From positions 2,645,001-2,709,000 of the forward strand of contig NC_065577.1 in assembly GCF_937616625.2 (NCBI RefSeq): 64,000 nt of DNA. Reading direction: 5' to 3'. The notes under the pieces are model-generated. The model was not told where the DNA came from. It did not search any database and saw nothing but the letters and a program-made list of their open reading frames with translations. This DNA is from Mercurialis annua (Eukaryota; Streptophyta; Magnoliopsida; Malpighiales; Euphorbiaceae). The position numbers were made by a program, and so were the translations under genes. This document shows, in pieces, positions 51,410 through 62,600 of the stretch. The first letter of the stretch is position 1. Every line of letters starts with the position of its first letter.

Positions 51410-51800
51410 AAGGAGCGGAGACAGCGGAGCGGAGCGGAGGCAACGGAGCGGAGGCAGCGGTGGCAGCGGTGGAGGGAGAACTGAAATTATTTTATTTAAT
51501 TTATATAATTAGTTTATATATAAAAAACTGAAATTAAATTTAAATATAAAAAAAAATCAGAAAACTTACCGGGGAGGAGAGGAACGGACGGCGGCTGGGA
51601 AAAATGAACGGCGGCGGCGGTTGCTCTGAACGGCGGCAGTTGGCGCCGGAAACAGCAGAAAAACACGCGGGGGAGGAGGGAAACGGCAGGGAAGAAGGGA
51701 AACGGCGGGGGAGGACGGGAACGGCGGCGGAGGAGGAAAACGGCGGGGGAAGGACAACCGGCGGCGGAAACAGGGAAAAGATGGGGAGGAGGCGGAAAAA
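51410..51800. repeat. GC-rich GGCGG/GGAGC-repeat segment in CACTA
   Basis: Starts with minisatellite-like units (GGAGCGGAGGCAGCGG) and continues strongly purine-biased. Overlapping open frames exist on both strands because of the composition. It may be part of the 5' region of the element's lost transposase gene on the minus strand. Confidence 0.5.
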
Positions 51801-52298
51801 AATAAAGAGAAAGAATGGGGAAGAAACCGATCTGCGGTTTCATTTAACACAATTTTTGCGACGGACTACCATTTCCGTCGCAAATATTGTGTTAAATGAA
51901 ACGCAGCGTTTCGGCTAACAACAATTGCGACGGACGGTAACTTCCGTCGCAAATTTTGTTAGCCAAAACGCAGTGTTGTTGTGCAGAAGACAATTTGCGA
52001 CGGATGGTTTTAATCTGTCGCAAAAAATTAGGCGCCCTTATTTCCCTCCATTTCCCTCCTTATTCCCGCCAATTTAGTGACGGATTTGCGACGGACTGCC
52101 CGTCGCAAAACTGGCGGGAGCTATCCCGCCTCAAAAAATGGGGGTTTTGGCGACGGAATAGTATTCTGTCGCCAAATTCGTCGCCATATGGCGTAATTTG
52201 CGACGGAATTTGCGTCCGTCGCAAATATCCGTCGCAAAAACCGATTTTTCTAGTAGTGAAAATGACGGACGAGAACATCCAAATTATATTTAGAGATA

Positions 52299-52677
52299 GG
52301 CAAAAGGTACAAAAAAACATTCGTAATTTTTTTAAAAATACAGATCAACCTTTTTACTTTTCAGGTATAATTAAGCCCTCTTTGTTTTCAAATAGAATAA
52401 AGAACCCCTTTCCTCCAACACCATTAGAAACACTCGCTAATGACTGACATGTCTCTCATAATCATATAGAAAACTAATTTTTAATGTTTAAAATATTTAC
52501 CAAACATTTGAGGGGTAAATGTTTAAAAAATAAGTTAAAAGAGTTTATTTTTTTAATTTTAAAACATTAAGAGTTTAATTGTCAAATTTAAAAGCACGAG
52601 GGCTTAATTGTATCCAGAAAAAGTGGGTTGTTCTGCATTTTTAAGGAAAAATTGAGGTTTTTTTTTTACCTTTTTCC
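52299..52677. mobile_element. Foldback MULE-type MITE, copy 2
   Basis: 379 bp, starts GGCAAAAGGTACAAAAAAAC and ends with TTTACCTTTTTCC. The perfect 9-bp direct repeat TTAGAGATA is at 52290-52298 and 52678-52686. It is the reverse-orientation relative of 26985-27377 (shared ACTGACATGTCTCTCATAAT, ACACTCGCTAATG). It lies 40 bp from the CACTA end. Confidence 0.9.
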
Positions 52678-52759
52678 TTAGAGATATAATTTATAAAATA
52701 GTTAAAGTTGTGGATATAAAAAATTATTTTAAAAAATAGAAAATACACTTTTTGAATAA

Positions 52760-53590
52760 TAACATTTATTGAGTTTGATTCAAATTCATAATCGAGCAGT
52801 TAGCATGAAGCTCGAGCTTTAGAATTTAAGCTCATTGAAGCTCAAAATTGAGTGTTTATATAATATATTTTAACTCGATCAGAGCTTGATGATATACATT
52901 TATTCGACTTGTTTACACTTCATTAAAAATTGAATTAAACTGAATGACCAACTCAAGTCTATAGATTAAAATTCAATTAATATTATAAAATAATTTTAAT
53001 TTTCTAGATTGATTCAACTTTAAGATTTAGCACGGACGACGTGGTGAACCGAATCTATTTAAGAATTTTCTTTTAGTTGAATGTCTATACAAATTGAATT
53101 AAAAAAAAGTTTAATCACTCAAAACCCCTCACCTTTAACCCCTTTTATAAATATATCCTAACGTAGGAATTTCTCCAATTTTAGTCTAATTTGTCTTTTT
53201 ATGTTTTAATTGTACCCCAAAACATTAAATTGATCTCTTTTCACTTATAAAAAATTTGAACTAATCTTTTATTTTTTATATTATTAATAATTTTAGAGTC
53301 TAATTGAAATATAGGCTAAAAATGAAGGATTATTTTTAATTTTTTTTAAAGTAAAAAGTGGTCAATTTTAATGTTTTGGGTACAATTAAAACATAAAAAG
53401 ATAAATTAGGATAAAATTAAAAAAATTCCTACATCAGAATATATTTGCAAAAGAGGCTAAAGATGAGGCGGATTTTGAGTGATTAGACCTTAAAAAACAC
53501 ATCAATTTGGGAACACAATCAAACTGATCAGTTTGATTTGGTATGAATATTTTCATATTCTTATAAATTCAATTATAGCATTTATACAAA
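52760..53590 (+). repeat. Block repeat E, copy 4, and R8-R9 junction
   Basis: Contains AAACTGAATGACCAACTCA and CAGTTTGATTTGGTATGAAT in common with the copies at 13241, 19590 and 39230. The middle part (53040-53500) includes inverted phrases GGTCTAATCACTCAAAA-like at both sides, suggesting one more small foldback insertion at about 53080-53490, ends not fixed. Confidence 0.5.
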
Positions 53591-53726
53591 TTCTTATATT
53601 TATTTCTTTTTCCATTGAAAAAAATAAGTTTCAACAATACATACTCATCTTTTTTTTCAAAATAATTTTTTTATTTCTCGTATTATATTATTATTATTGC
53701 ACTTTCTGTTTCCAAAATAAAATATA

Positions 53727-53981
53727 CTCCCTTCGTTTTTTTTACTTGTCCTAGCCAATTTTATTTGTCTATAAATACTTGTACATTTAAAAATTCAAGA
53801 TTATTTTAATCTTTATATTTCAAATTTACCCACAGATAATAAATGATTTTATGTTGTACTTTAAAAAACATTTATTAACTAATGGAGTTATATTTGTATT
53901 CTTTTTATATTTTAAATTAAAAAAACACAATTTTAATATGTACAATTTTGCTTAAATAAACAACTAAAAAAAAGGAGGAAG
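53727..53981. mobile_element. Stowaway-type MITE, second
   Basis: 255 bp with ends CTCCCTTCGTTTTTTTTAC and the complement of CTTCCTCCTTTTTTTTAG, and TA on both sides (53725-53726 and 53982-53983). It is more diverged than the one at 37854-38128. Confidence 0.8.
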
Positions 53982-54302
53982 TATTAACTTAAATCCGAAA
54001 CAGTTATAATCGTAAAAATTCGGAAAAATTAATGAACTATTCTTGATTTCCAAAACTGTTGTAGGCAGAGCGTTTTGCAATTTGCACTAATAGACTAATA
54101 GTTTGTAATATTAGTATTACATTGCACTTAATCTACTTGCAGGCAAAAATTCCATGTCTATGGTATTAAAATAAAGTTCATAGTATATAAAACTATTAAA
54201 CATAAGATCTCATTACAAATTAAGAAACCGAATAATCATAATTAAAGAATATGCAAAACAATCCCATACCATTATGATAAAAACTGCAACAGTTTTTTTT
54301 TT

Positions 54303-54925
54303 GGCTTAATTTCTTAAAAAACCCCCACCTTGCACTTTTTTTTCGTTTATACCCTGACCTTGTAAAAACACCATTTGTACCCAATTTTGGGTTTTTATGT
54401 TTCATCCCTACCCAAAAGCATTAAATTGTACTCTTTTCATTTAGAAAAGAGTTAAAACATACTTTTTTCTATTTTTAAAAATACAAATAAATCCTTAAAC
54501 TTAAAAAATGATCAAATATATCCAAATAATTAATTAATTTTTTTAATTATATAAAATAATAAAAAAATTAAAAAAATTATTATTATTTTTAATTTTTTTG
54601 TTAGAAATATTTTTTAAAAAAAGTAAAAAAAATTAAAAAAATAAACAAAAAATTTGGAATTATTTAAAAAAAAAATATTATTATTTTTAATTTTTTGAAG
54701 AAGATGTTATTTTTGTACTATTAATAACTTTAATATCTAATTAGTATATAAGTTAAAAATGAAGGATTGTTTTAAACTCTTTTTTAAATGAAAAGAGTAC
54801 AATTTAATGCTTTTGGGTAGAGATGAAACATAAAAACTCAAAATTGGGTACAAATGGTGTTTTTACAAGGTCAGGGTATAAACGAAAAAAGAATACAAGG
54901 TGGGGGTTTTTTAAGGAATTAAGCC
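54303..54925. mobile_element. Large foldback MITE in R9
   Basis: 623 bp with terminal inverted repeats of about 180 bp: GGCTTAATTTCTTAAAAAA pairs with the right end, ...TTAAGGAATTAAGCC. Paired open frames on opposite strands (KHKN(P/S)KLGTNGVFTRSGYK) are a by-product of this symmetry. Runs of at least nine T on both sides fit a 9-bp target duplication. The middle is almost pure A/T. Confidence 0.85.
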
Positions 54926-55207
54926 TTTTTTTTTTGATAATTAAGTGCAACAGTTTTTACCATTATGATTTCAGATTCTTTTACGTATTTTTATATTTAT
55001 TTTCATTTATATACATCTCTTTTCATTTATATAAATTTTACATCTGCATCTAAATTGGTATAGAAATTTCCAATAAACATATCCAACAAATTTAGCAGAA
55101 AACTCAAAAAGAAAAAAGAAAAAGAGAGTTACAATCTATAGCAATCCAAAGCATAAACTCGAATAAATAGTTGTTAATGGCAATTCGGCTAAACTATTAC
55201 TACAAAT

Positions 55208-55357
55208 ATGATGACTCGCCGGGTCACGATATTTCAAAGACTAGGTGATCAAGTTCCCGCTATATCTTTTAAAAATTTGATCAGAGGAAAGGTTTATGGC
55301 GTCGTCAAGAGATTTCTCGCACCTTCTTGTTCGAATTCATTTTTCTCTTTGGCCTAA
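55208..55357 (+). CDS. Small ORF of unit R9 (49 aa), function unknown
   Basis: ATG at 55208 opens 49 codons: MMTRRVTIFQRLGDQVPAI, then LIRGKVYGVVKRFLAPSCS and NSFFSLA. Positions LG(D/N)QVPA and KVYGV(V/I)KRFLAPS agree with the R7 ORF although the flanking bases differ, which is more than expected for two random frames. No known family is recognised and there is no signal peptide. Confidence 0.3.
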   Translation: MMTRRVTIFQRLGDQVPAISFKNLIRGKVYGVVKRFLAPSCSNSFFSLA

Positions 55358-55730
55358 TTAGGTTAATCAAGGTTGTGAATAATGAGAACTTGGGCCGGAA
55401 GTATTTGCAGAATCAATGACAATTTACCAATTCAGTGAATGATTTTGTTGCTCGATTACATCTCAAAAAACTTTATGGAAAAGGAAAAATAGAAGGCGCT
55501 TGAAGTGGTAAAAAAAAGTAAAAGTTGCCTGCCTTTGCAGCCACCCCCTATCCGCCGCTACTCTGTCTCTGCAGCTAACCGTCATTTTCCTCTCTGCCAC
55601 TTGCCGCCTAAAAATTGAAGGATAAAAGTAATGTTGCTCCTTCGGTAGCGATTCCACTCTTTCTTCCTTAAGCGTGGCTAAGAAAGTGGGTTGAGCCTTC
55701 TCCATTTTCTTGGAGAGTTGCCTAGCCGAG

Positions 55731-56356
55731 ATGTCTACTTCTCCCCCCCTATAGAGACCTATTAAATGATGCTGAAAAAAAGTTCCTCCGCATTTCCATT
55801 TTTGTGGCTAGTTGGACCCACAACCCAAAAGTCGTCAGAAAGATTAAAAATCTAAGCATTTTCCAACTTAGCAATGTTGGACGCTGTAATTTCAGTGCAC
55901 GTTTTATAACTACATGTTGCAAACACTACAATATTGAAAATGATGTCTTCGAATTTGTGGCAGATGGCGAATATAAGCTAGGGATTTCGTTGGAGGATGT
56001 TTACATGTTTACCGGGCTTCCTGTTGACGAAAAAGCTTTGGTGATTGCTGAATCGCATGATCTTTATAAAGTTTGTAAAAAACGTTTGGGTTGGGAAAGA
56101 AAGGCTAATGTCAAAAATCCAGGTTGGATACTAATAAAATCGCTAAAGGATAAATTTATGAATGTTTCAACTGAAATTGGGGATGGTAGCCGAGAAGAGT
56201 TCTATGTTAGAGGGTACTTGCTTTTCCTTATAGCGTGCCTCTTACTTCCTTGCACGACACATACGAAATACCAGTTACGTGTTTGCTATTTCTAGAGAAA
56301 ATTGATGAGTTTGATGAATTTGCTTAGAGTGCCGAAGTACTGGCACAACTCAAAAA
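55731..56356 (+). pseudogene. Plant mobile domain (PMD) gene fragment, left arm
   Basis: The frame from 55804 reads VASWTHNPKVVRKIKN, FQLSNVGRCNFSARF, DVFEFVADGEYKLG, SLEDVYMFTGLPVDEKAL, and later KNPGWILIKSLKDKF and EEFYVRGYLLFLIACLLLP. The order 'functional tail, then LEDVYxxxGLPVDGK' is the signature of the plant mobile (aminotransferase-like) domain, found both in MAIN-type nuclear proteins and in transposons. The original start region (ATGTCTACTTCTCC at 55731) is closed by TAG before it reaches this frame. The frame ends at 56295, and EKIDEFDEF continues in another frame. Confidence 0.7.
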
Positions 56357-56418
56357 TGGACTCGAAAAATTCTGATCGAGTGAAGGGAAGTGAGCTTACG
56401 GAGCACTGTAACTTTATC

Positions 56419-57048
56419 TAGATTTTTAAGCTGTGCAAGTACTTCAGCACCCCAAGCAAATTCATCAAATTCATCAATTTTCTCTAAAAACAGCAACTAC
56501 GTAACTGGTATTTCGTTATCTGTCGTGCAAGGAAGCAAGAGGCACACTATAAGAAAAAGCAAGTACCCCCTAACATAGAACTTCAGCTCTCAGTTATCAT
56601 CCTCAATTTCAGTTAGAATATTCATAAACTTATCCTTCAGCGATTTTATTAGCATTCAACATGGCTTTTGGACATTAGCCTCTCTTTCCCAACACAAAAG
56701 TTCTCTATAAATTTTATTAGGATCATGTGATTAAGTAATCATCAAAGCCTTTCCATCAATAAAAAGCCCGATAAACGTGTAGATATCCTTCAATAAAATT
56801 CCTAGCTTATATTCGCCATCTACACTAAATTCAAAGACATCATTTTCAACATTGTAGCGTTTGCAACTTGCAGTTATAAGACGTACATTGAAATTGCAGG
56901 CCCCAACATTGCTAAGTTGGAAAATACTTATATTTTTAATCTTTTTGACGAATTTTGGATCGTGGGTCCAACTAGCCACAAGGTGGAGATGTAAAGCAAC
57001 TCTTTTCAGCATCATCTGATAGGTCTCCATAGCGGGAGAAGTAGACAT
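56419..57048 (-). pseudogene. Plant mobile domain (PMD) gene fragment, right arm
   Basis: Minus-strand copy starting at ATG 57048: MSTSPAMETYQMMLKRVA, VASWTHDPKFVKKIKN, DVFEFSVDGEYKLG, KDIYTFIGLFIDGKAL, closed by TAA at 56731-56733 where the left arm has GAA (Glu). The start region is better preserved here, while the left arm has the longer open frame downstream. Neither arm encodes the complete domain. Confidence 0.7.
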
Positions 57049-57342
57049 TTCAGCTAGGCAACTCTATAAGAAAATGGAGAAGACTCAACCCACTTTCCTA
57101 GCCACACTTAAGCAAGAAAGAGTGGATCGCTACCGAAGGAGCAACATTACTTTTATCCTTCAATTTTTGGGCGGCAAGTGGCAGAGAGGCAAATGACGGT
57201 TAGCATCAGAGATGTAGTAGCAGCGGATAGGGGCGGCTGCAACGAAAAGGCGGACAGTTTTTACTTTTTACCACTTCGAGCGCCTTCTATTTTTTCTTTT
57301 CCATAAAGCTTTTTGAGATGTAGTCGAGCAACAAAATCGTTC

Positions 57343-58205
57343 TCTAAATTCCTATTAAAATTGTTTTTTTTAACTTTATATATATGTTTGAAGATTAAAG
57401 ATCTTTTACGGTATTTTTGGAAGAAACTACACATTATACGCTTTATTTTCAAATCTTTCCAAACATACTTCTTCACTGTTCCCATTTGCAAGGGTGTGCC
57501 TTTTTACTTAGCATTTTGCAAAAATACGTTTATTTTGGTTTCCTTTGACAAACGTATATCTCATCATCACTAACAAATCCACTTTCACTTTGATAGAAAG
57601 AAAGCCATGTGGCAATATTTCTATTTCTGAAAATAATAATTTTTACTTTAACTTTATTATGAAATTTATTATTTATCTACACATTTAAACACTTGTCACA
57701 TTGTTATTTAATTTTTGACATTTTTCTTTTTTGTTTATGAAATAATTGTTAATTTAATTTTTTGATTTTTTAAATATTGTGTTATTTTTAATTAGACGAG
57801 TTTTCCTATTTTATAATTTATCATTTATATATACACATTTGTATTTAAGAAATTTATACTTCATATTTAGTCTTTTTTATTTTTAAGTTATTTTAAATTA
57901 TTATCTATCTATTCATTTATTATATTTTTACCATACCAATTATATAAATAAAAAAATAAAACAACTCAAAGGATTAAATTTAAAATATTTTTAAAAGCAA
58001 TAGTTTATAGATATATTTTAAAAAGAAAAAAAATAAAGATGTATCTACATAAAATTTGATTCGATTTCAGTTTTGGTTGCTCATTAATTGTTCTTTTGTT
58101 ATACGTTAATTGGTTGTTCTTTAGTTGTTTTTTGTTTTGTTACTTTTTTTTAATAAATTGTTTTGTTACTTGTTGTATGTTCTTTGTTTGCACATTTGTT
58201 GCTCT
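57343..58205. other. AT-rich spacer
   Basis: No gene or element boundary is supported. Confidence 0.5.
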
Positions 58206-58207
58206 TT

Positions 58208-58346
58208 AATTGCTTATTGATTTATATGAAATATAATTTTCTCTATTTTGTTAAATTTTGTTATCATCTAACTTTAATTGCTTATTGATTTATATGAAAT
58301 ATAATTTTCTCTATTTTGTTAAATTTTGTTATCATCTAATATTAAA
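58208..58346 (+). repeat. 68-bp tandem duplication
   Basis: The unit starting TGCTTATTGATTTATATGAA occurs at 58211 and 58279, nearly identical. No function is apparent. Confidence 0.85.
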
Positions 58347-58348
58347 AA

Positions 58349-58669
58349 GGCTTAAATGCACCAAAAATCACAAATTTTTGCGTGTTTTTGGTGATTTAAC
58401 ATAATTTTTTAATTTTGGCATATTAAACATGAACTTTCAATTTTTTTTTTTGCAATTAAGACCACGTGTGTTTTCCTTTGAAAAATAGTGCAATTTTACA
58501 TAAAAAAAGGCGCCGTTTTCATCTAAAACAGTGTTGTTTTATATTAAAAACGGTGTTGATGTTTTTAATTGTAAAAATTTGAAAGTTTATATACCTTTTT
58601 TGCCAAAAATAAAAGATTATGTTATACTAAAAACAGGTGAAAGTTGGCGATTTTTAATGCATTTGAGCC
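58349..58669. mobile_element. MULE-type MITE with 9-bp duplication
   Basis: 321 bp, ends GGCTTAAATGCACCAAAAAT and the complement of GGCTCAAATGCATTAAAAAT, and the perfect 9-bp direct repeat TATTAAAAA at 58340-58348 and 58670-58678. It was inserted right after the 68-bp tandem duplication. No coding capacity. Confidence 0.9.
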
Positions 58670-58679
58670 TATTAAAAAT

Positions 58680-59600
58680 TCATTTGATTGACCAATTATG
58701 ATTACTTCTCATCCGAATCAAATTAAAATTACATGATTTGATTAATAATTCAATGGTGGTTTAGTTTTTGGTTACTATGTAGTTATTTTTTGGTTGCTAT
58801 TTAGTTGTTTATTAATTAAACTCTAATTATGTCGTTATTTTTTTTGTTCTTTACTTGCTTATTCAATTTGTACAATAAACAAATATAGTCGTCAATAATT
58901 TTATTCCAATAACATAAATATTAGTATAATTTTAACTTTGATTCCTCTATTCATTACAATATACATATAATACATTTTTTTAATTTGATTGTTCTTTGAT
59001 TGTTCATTTTTTTTATAAATATATTAACATATGCATCTAATAAAACTTATTTTGTATTATCATAATTTTTAATAAAATAAATTTTTTGAATGTTTTTAGT
59101 ATTTTAATTTTCATAATTTATAATAAAATAAAATAACTATTATATATTAGAATTTATATGTGAAATTCGATTCATAATGTCATAAAGTCTATGTCCAACT
59201 TATAAATACCGTAATTTAATCTATTGTGCAACTTGATAATGTAATTATTGACCTTTACTAGAGTTAAATAAAAATAAAGAAAAAGAAAAAAGATTAAAAT
59301 AATTTTATTAACAATGTTTACAACAATCAAATTATACAAAAAAATTTTAAAAATAAAATTTTATTAATTTTCTTTTGGAGTGATAGAAATAATCAAGGCC
59401 CAACTAATCAAGCCAGATAGGGTCAAGATCCAACATTCAAAATCAAAACCCGGTTCAAAAGACACTTAAATATCCGTTAACAAGACCATCTTGTCCGAAA
59501 CGTAGACCTTTTATTTCTTCTTCTCTAACGGCTACTTTTACTGAACACAGAATTTAAAAAATCTCATCTATTTTCTTCTGAGCAAACACTTAACAATTTA
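58680..59600. other. AT-rich spacer and upstream region of the next gene
   Basis: No gene is seen. The last 200 bases should contain the promoter of the gene starting at 59663. Above about 59380 the composition becomes less AT-rich. Confidence 0.45.
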
Positions 59601-59608
59601 ACAACAAC

Positions 59609-59625
59609 TCTCTCTCTCTCTCTCT
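59609..59625 (+). repeat. (CT)n microsatellite in 5' UTR
   Basis: A CT run about 40 bp upstream of the start codon, common in plant 5' UTRs and core promoters (Y-patch type). Confidence 0.7.
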
Positions 59626-59662
59626 AAACTCTCTCCAAACCCGCTCTCCGACTCGCTACGCA

Positions 59663-62600
59663 ATGGACGAACCAGAAATTTTACGAATCAACATTGAAGA
59701 AGAAGAAGAGTTTTATGAAACTATAGAGGCTCCGAAATTTGTGGACCTCGCTGCACCGGAACCCGACCGCCATGGAGATGACCGTTACTGGTTCTGCTCT
59801 AGAGTTGGTTAGTATAAAGTTTCTATCTTTATTCTCAAAGTTTTTTATTTCTTTTCTGGGATCAGTTAATTTGAATATAATTTTTACATTAGGGTCATAT
59901 TTTAAAATTCTGTCTCCGTGCAGCATAGTATAAGGCATTAAATATAATTTTTAGATTCCAAGCATCTAATTCTTTTTGTCTCTATCAGGATGTGACCAAA
60001 AACATGAAGAAGAAATGGATTCTGAAGAAATCTACAAAAACTTTGTTCTCCGGGTTAGTCACGGACACTTTATTCAATCAACATTGCTCGTTTTGGATAC
60101 GTGCTGGATGTTTCGGACATGAAACTTCGGTTTTTAGTTTTTACACCGTTTCACCGTGTTCATGTCCAAATGTCTCGTTTTCCTGTGTCCTTGTTACTAC
60201 TTACTACTTCTTTTCCCTACTCTTTTATGGTTAATGAAGAAAAATTTACAAATTGAGCTTCTGAATTCTTCAGGTTATGGCAGCAAGAAGTCCGAATATT
60301 CGTCTTAGAAGAGCACTCTACAGAAAGGACTCATGGTGTGTATATATACAAACAATTGAATTACTCCAATTTCTTTATATATTGTCTTGCACATAACATA
60401 ATTTGCTGGTTTTTTTGCAGGACTACTGGACTGAAATGCCCAAGGACGGTTCCTGCGAAACTATCAAAGTCTAGAATTCCAAGACTTGCTTTGATTTCTT
60501 CAATATCTAAGAGGATTGGTGATCCTAAAGTAAAAGTGAAGCCTATTTCGAAACAGAATTTGACTCCGAATACGAAGAAAAATGAGCAGCAGCTTTCTGT
60601 TACTACTACTACTTCTAAGACGAAAAAGCAGCTGTCGAATTCTGATGTGTTTCGAAGTGTTAGGAATCCGAAAACGACAGCTTCTGCAGTGCCAAAGAAT
60701 AGAGTCGTAGCAAAGACTTTGGTCTTTAGTTCGCCGAAGAAGTTGGGGAAAACAAAGAGTTCTTTGGAATCGAAAACGCCTTCAAAGACCTTATGTGCTG
60801 AGATGAAGAAGCTTGAGATCACTAGTCTAAAGAAGCAAGTATTGGGATGTAACAACAAACCATTGCCTTCGGATAATTGTCGAAAACAACTAAGAGGACG
60901 AGAGGTTAAAAGCAGAGTGTTTGATGGAATACTCACTCAAAACCATAAGAAAATTATTAAGGAAAAGAAGTTACAGCAGAATCATGATGTGGAGACTCAT
61001 GAAAGGGTTGAAAATGATTTCATTAACACGGATATTGAGGAGAAAGTCGGAAATGGTACTAAGAGAGACGACGGAAACTCACTTGAAGAACATATTGCAG
61101 TTACAGAAACCTCAAAATCTTCATCGGATGAGAATGGAAAGGAAGCTTCTTCAGACGGCGATGATCCGAAAATTCAAGCTTCGGAGGAAATTACGGAGAG
61201 AAATAACAATCAGGATGCAATAATTTCTGATGACAAGGAAAATATCAGTGAAGTTATGGAGAATGATGATAAAGAAAATGCTTCAGCCTCTAATGAAAAC
61301 AGGTAAAAATAAAGATTACCATTTATTTGGGTGACAAGTTTTATGTTTATGCTTTGTTCTATAGCTAACAAATGAACTTTCTATAGAAAATTGGGCAGTA
61401 AAACTAATGGTACAGAAGATAAAATTCCTGGCAAGAATGAGACTTTGAAGGGCAATATAAAGGTAAGCCAGCATTTTCAGAAACTTGCTGTCATCATATC
61501 TGAATTATCGTAGTTTCGGTTCATTCAAGTTTCTGACTTATCTCTGCATTGGAAAATGATACAGACTGTTAAAGCGAAAATTAAGCAATCAATAGAAAGC
61601 TCTACAGCTGCTGCACAAGTACTGCAGCTTAAAAAGTTTAAGCCTACAAATCCAAAGCCATTTCGATTGAGAACTGATGTTAGTATAGCCCTTTTGATAC
61701 TATTTAATTTGCTAAAACAAATGATATCTTTTATGGAATTTGAGAATGTATGTGCTATTACAGGAAAGGGGAATTCTTAAAGAAGCAAATGTAGAGAAGA
61801 AAATCTCATCTGCGTTTCTCGGTGAAGTTGCATCGGTCCCACGGATGGTGGCTGGAGGAAATTCACTGAAAAGGCGACAGAACGTGCTTCAGGTGAGCTT
61901 TTGTTTTTCTCTTGTGCTGTTTGTATTGCTAATTTGAATGAAGTTTTAAATTCCCAAGTGATAATCTTGTTTCTTACTTCAGAGAAATGACAAGTTCTTG
62001 GAACGAAATGAGAATCGTAATGATGCAAATGAGAACGGAGAAAAGGAAATGACGGATCAGCTTGTAAGTTTATAAAACATTATATATTATATCACAACAT
62101 TTAAGTTTAATGTATGTAGTACGGAAACAGAAACACTAAAACAAAAAACATAGCCAAATGGCAAATGGATAAACTATAAAGTTTTGAAATTTTATAAGCA
62201 TTTTTGAAAATGAAATGCAAAACGTAGGATTCAAGAAGTTTATGTGGTTTTAATTGAATATCAGCTAAAGAATGTAAATGCTTGTGATTCATACAGCAAA
62301 ATAAGATTTCCGAGTCAAAGATAATGAAAGAAAGAGTGAGACGGAAACCCCCTTCAACGACGCCTATGAGACATACAGTTTCGTCTCAGCAGAAACTTGT
62401 TGCTTCACAGCAGGAATGCAGGCAGGGAAAATCTGCTTTAAAACCGGGAGTCAGCTCGAAAGGAACGAAACCGCCATCAATGCAGCGATTAGCAAGAACA
62501 CGAGAGTAAGTTTCTCTAGTGCTTTAAAATCCCTAGACCAATAAAATATTTCCAATTCTTGCAGTAATGTCTAACTAGTGGATACTTGCAGGGCAGCATC

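Larger units (their letters stand above)
48771..52258. mobile_element. Non-autonomous CACTA (En/Spm) transposon
   Basis: 3488 bp with ends CACTACTATATAGC and, on the complement of the right end, CACTACTAGAAAAATCGG, flanked by the 3-bp repeat AAA at 48768-48770 and 52259-52261. Both subterminal regions are packed with TTTGCGACGG and its complement CCGTCGCAAA in direct and inverted order, the usual binding sites of CACTA transposase. Inside are a degenerate transposase-related gene fragment, a large foldback and a GC-rich segment at 51400-51800. It splits the R8 block (homologous text resumes near 52690). Confidence 0.95.
53990..55438 (+). repeat. Gene-like repeat unit R9
   Basis: Begins like R6 and R7 (CGAAACAGTTATAATCGTAA). 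The TATA-like TTATATAAATT is at 55027-55037. The leader lacks an ATG and the core is TTGTTAATGGCAATTCGGCT near 55170. A large MITE (54303-54925) has inserted between the upstream part and the ATTATGATTTCAGATTCTTT box. It carries the 49-codon ORF below. Confidence 0.6.
55439..57342. repeat. 1.9-kb inverted duplication of a PMD gene
   Basis: Left arm about 55439-56356 and right arm about 56419-57342 are reverse complements, with a spacer of roughly 60 bp near 56388. Outer ends pair as TTTTGTTGCTCGA/TCGAGCAACAAAA; inner ends pair as AAATTGATGA-TTTGATGAAT. The arms differ by scattered substitutions and small gaps. Both contain the same gene fragment, facing each other. A transcript through the whole region would fold into a very long hairpin. 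Confidence 0.9.

Noticed and set aside
51514..52447. Long open frames on both strands near 51.5-52.4 kb
   Set aside because: They follow from purine bias and GC-rich repeats inside the CACTA element, and have no recognisable domain.
54220..55053. Two similar small proteins with KLGTNGVFTRSGYKRKK
   Set aside because: They are the two inverted arms of the MITE at 54303-54925 read on opposite strands.
60361..60936. 191-codon open frame on the minus strand
   Set aside because: It is antisense to the large exon of the gene at 59663-62829, whose splice sites and frame are consistent across ten exons.
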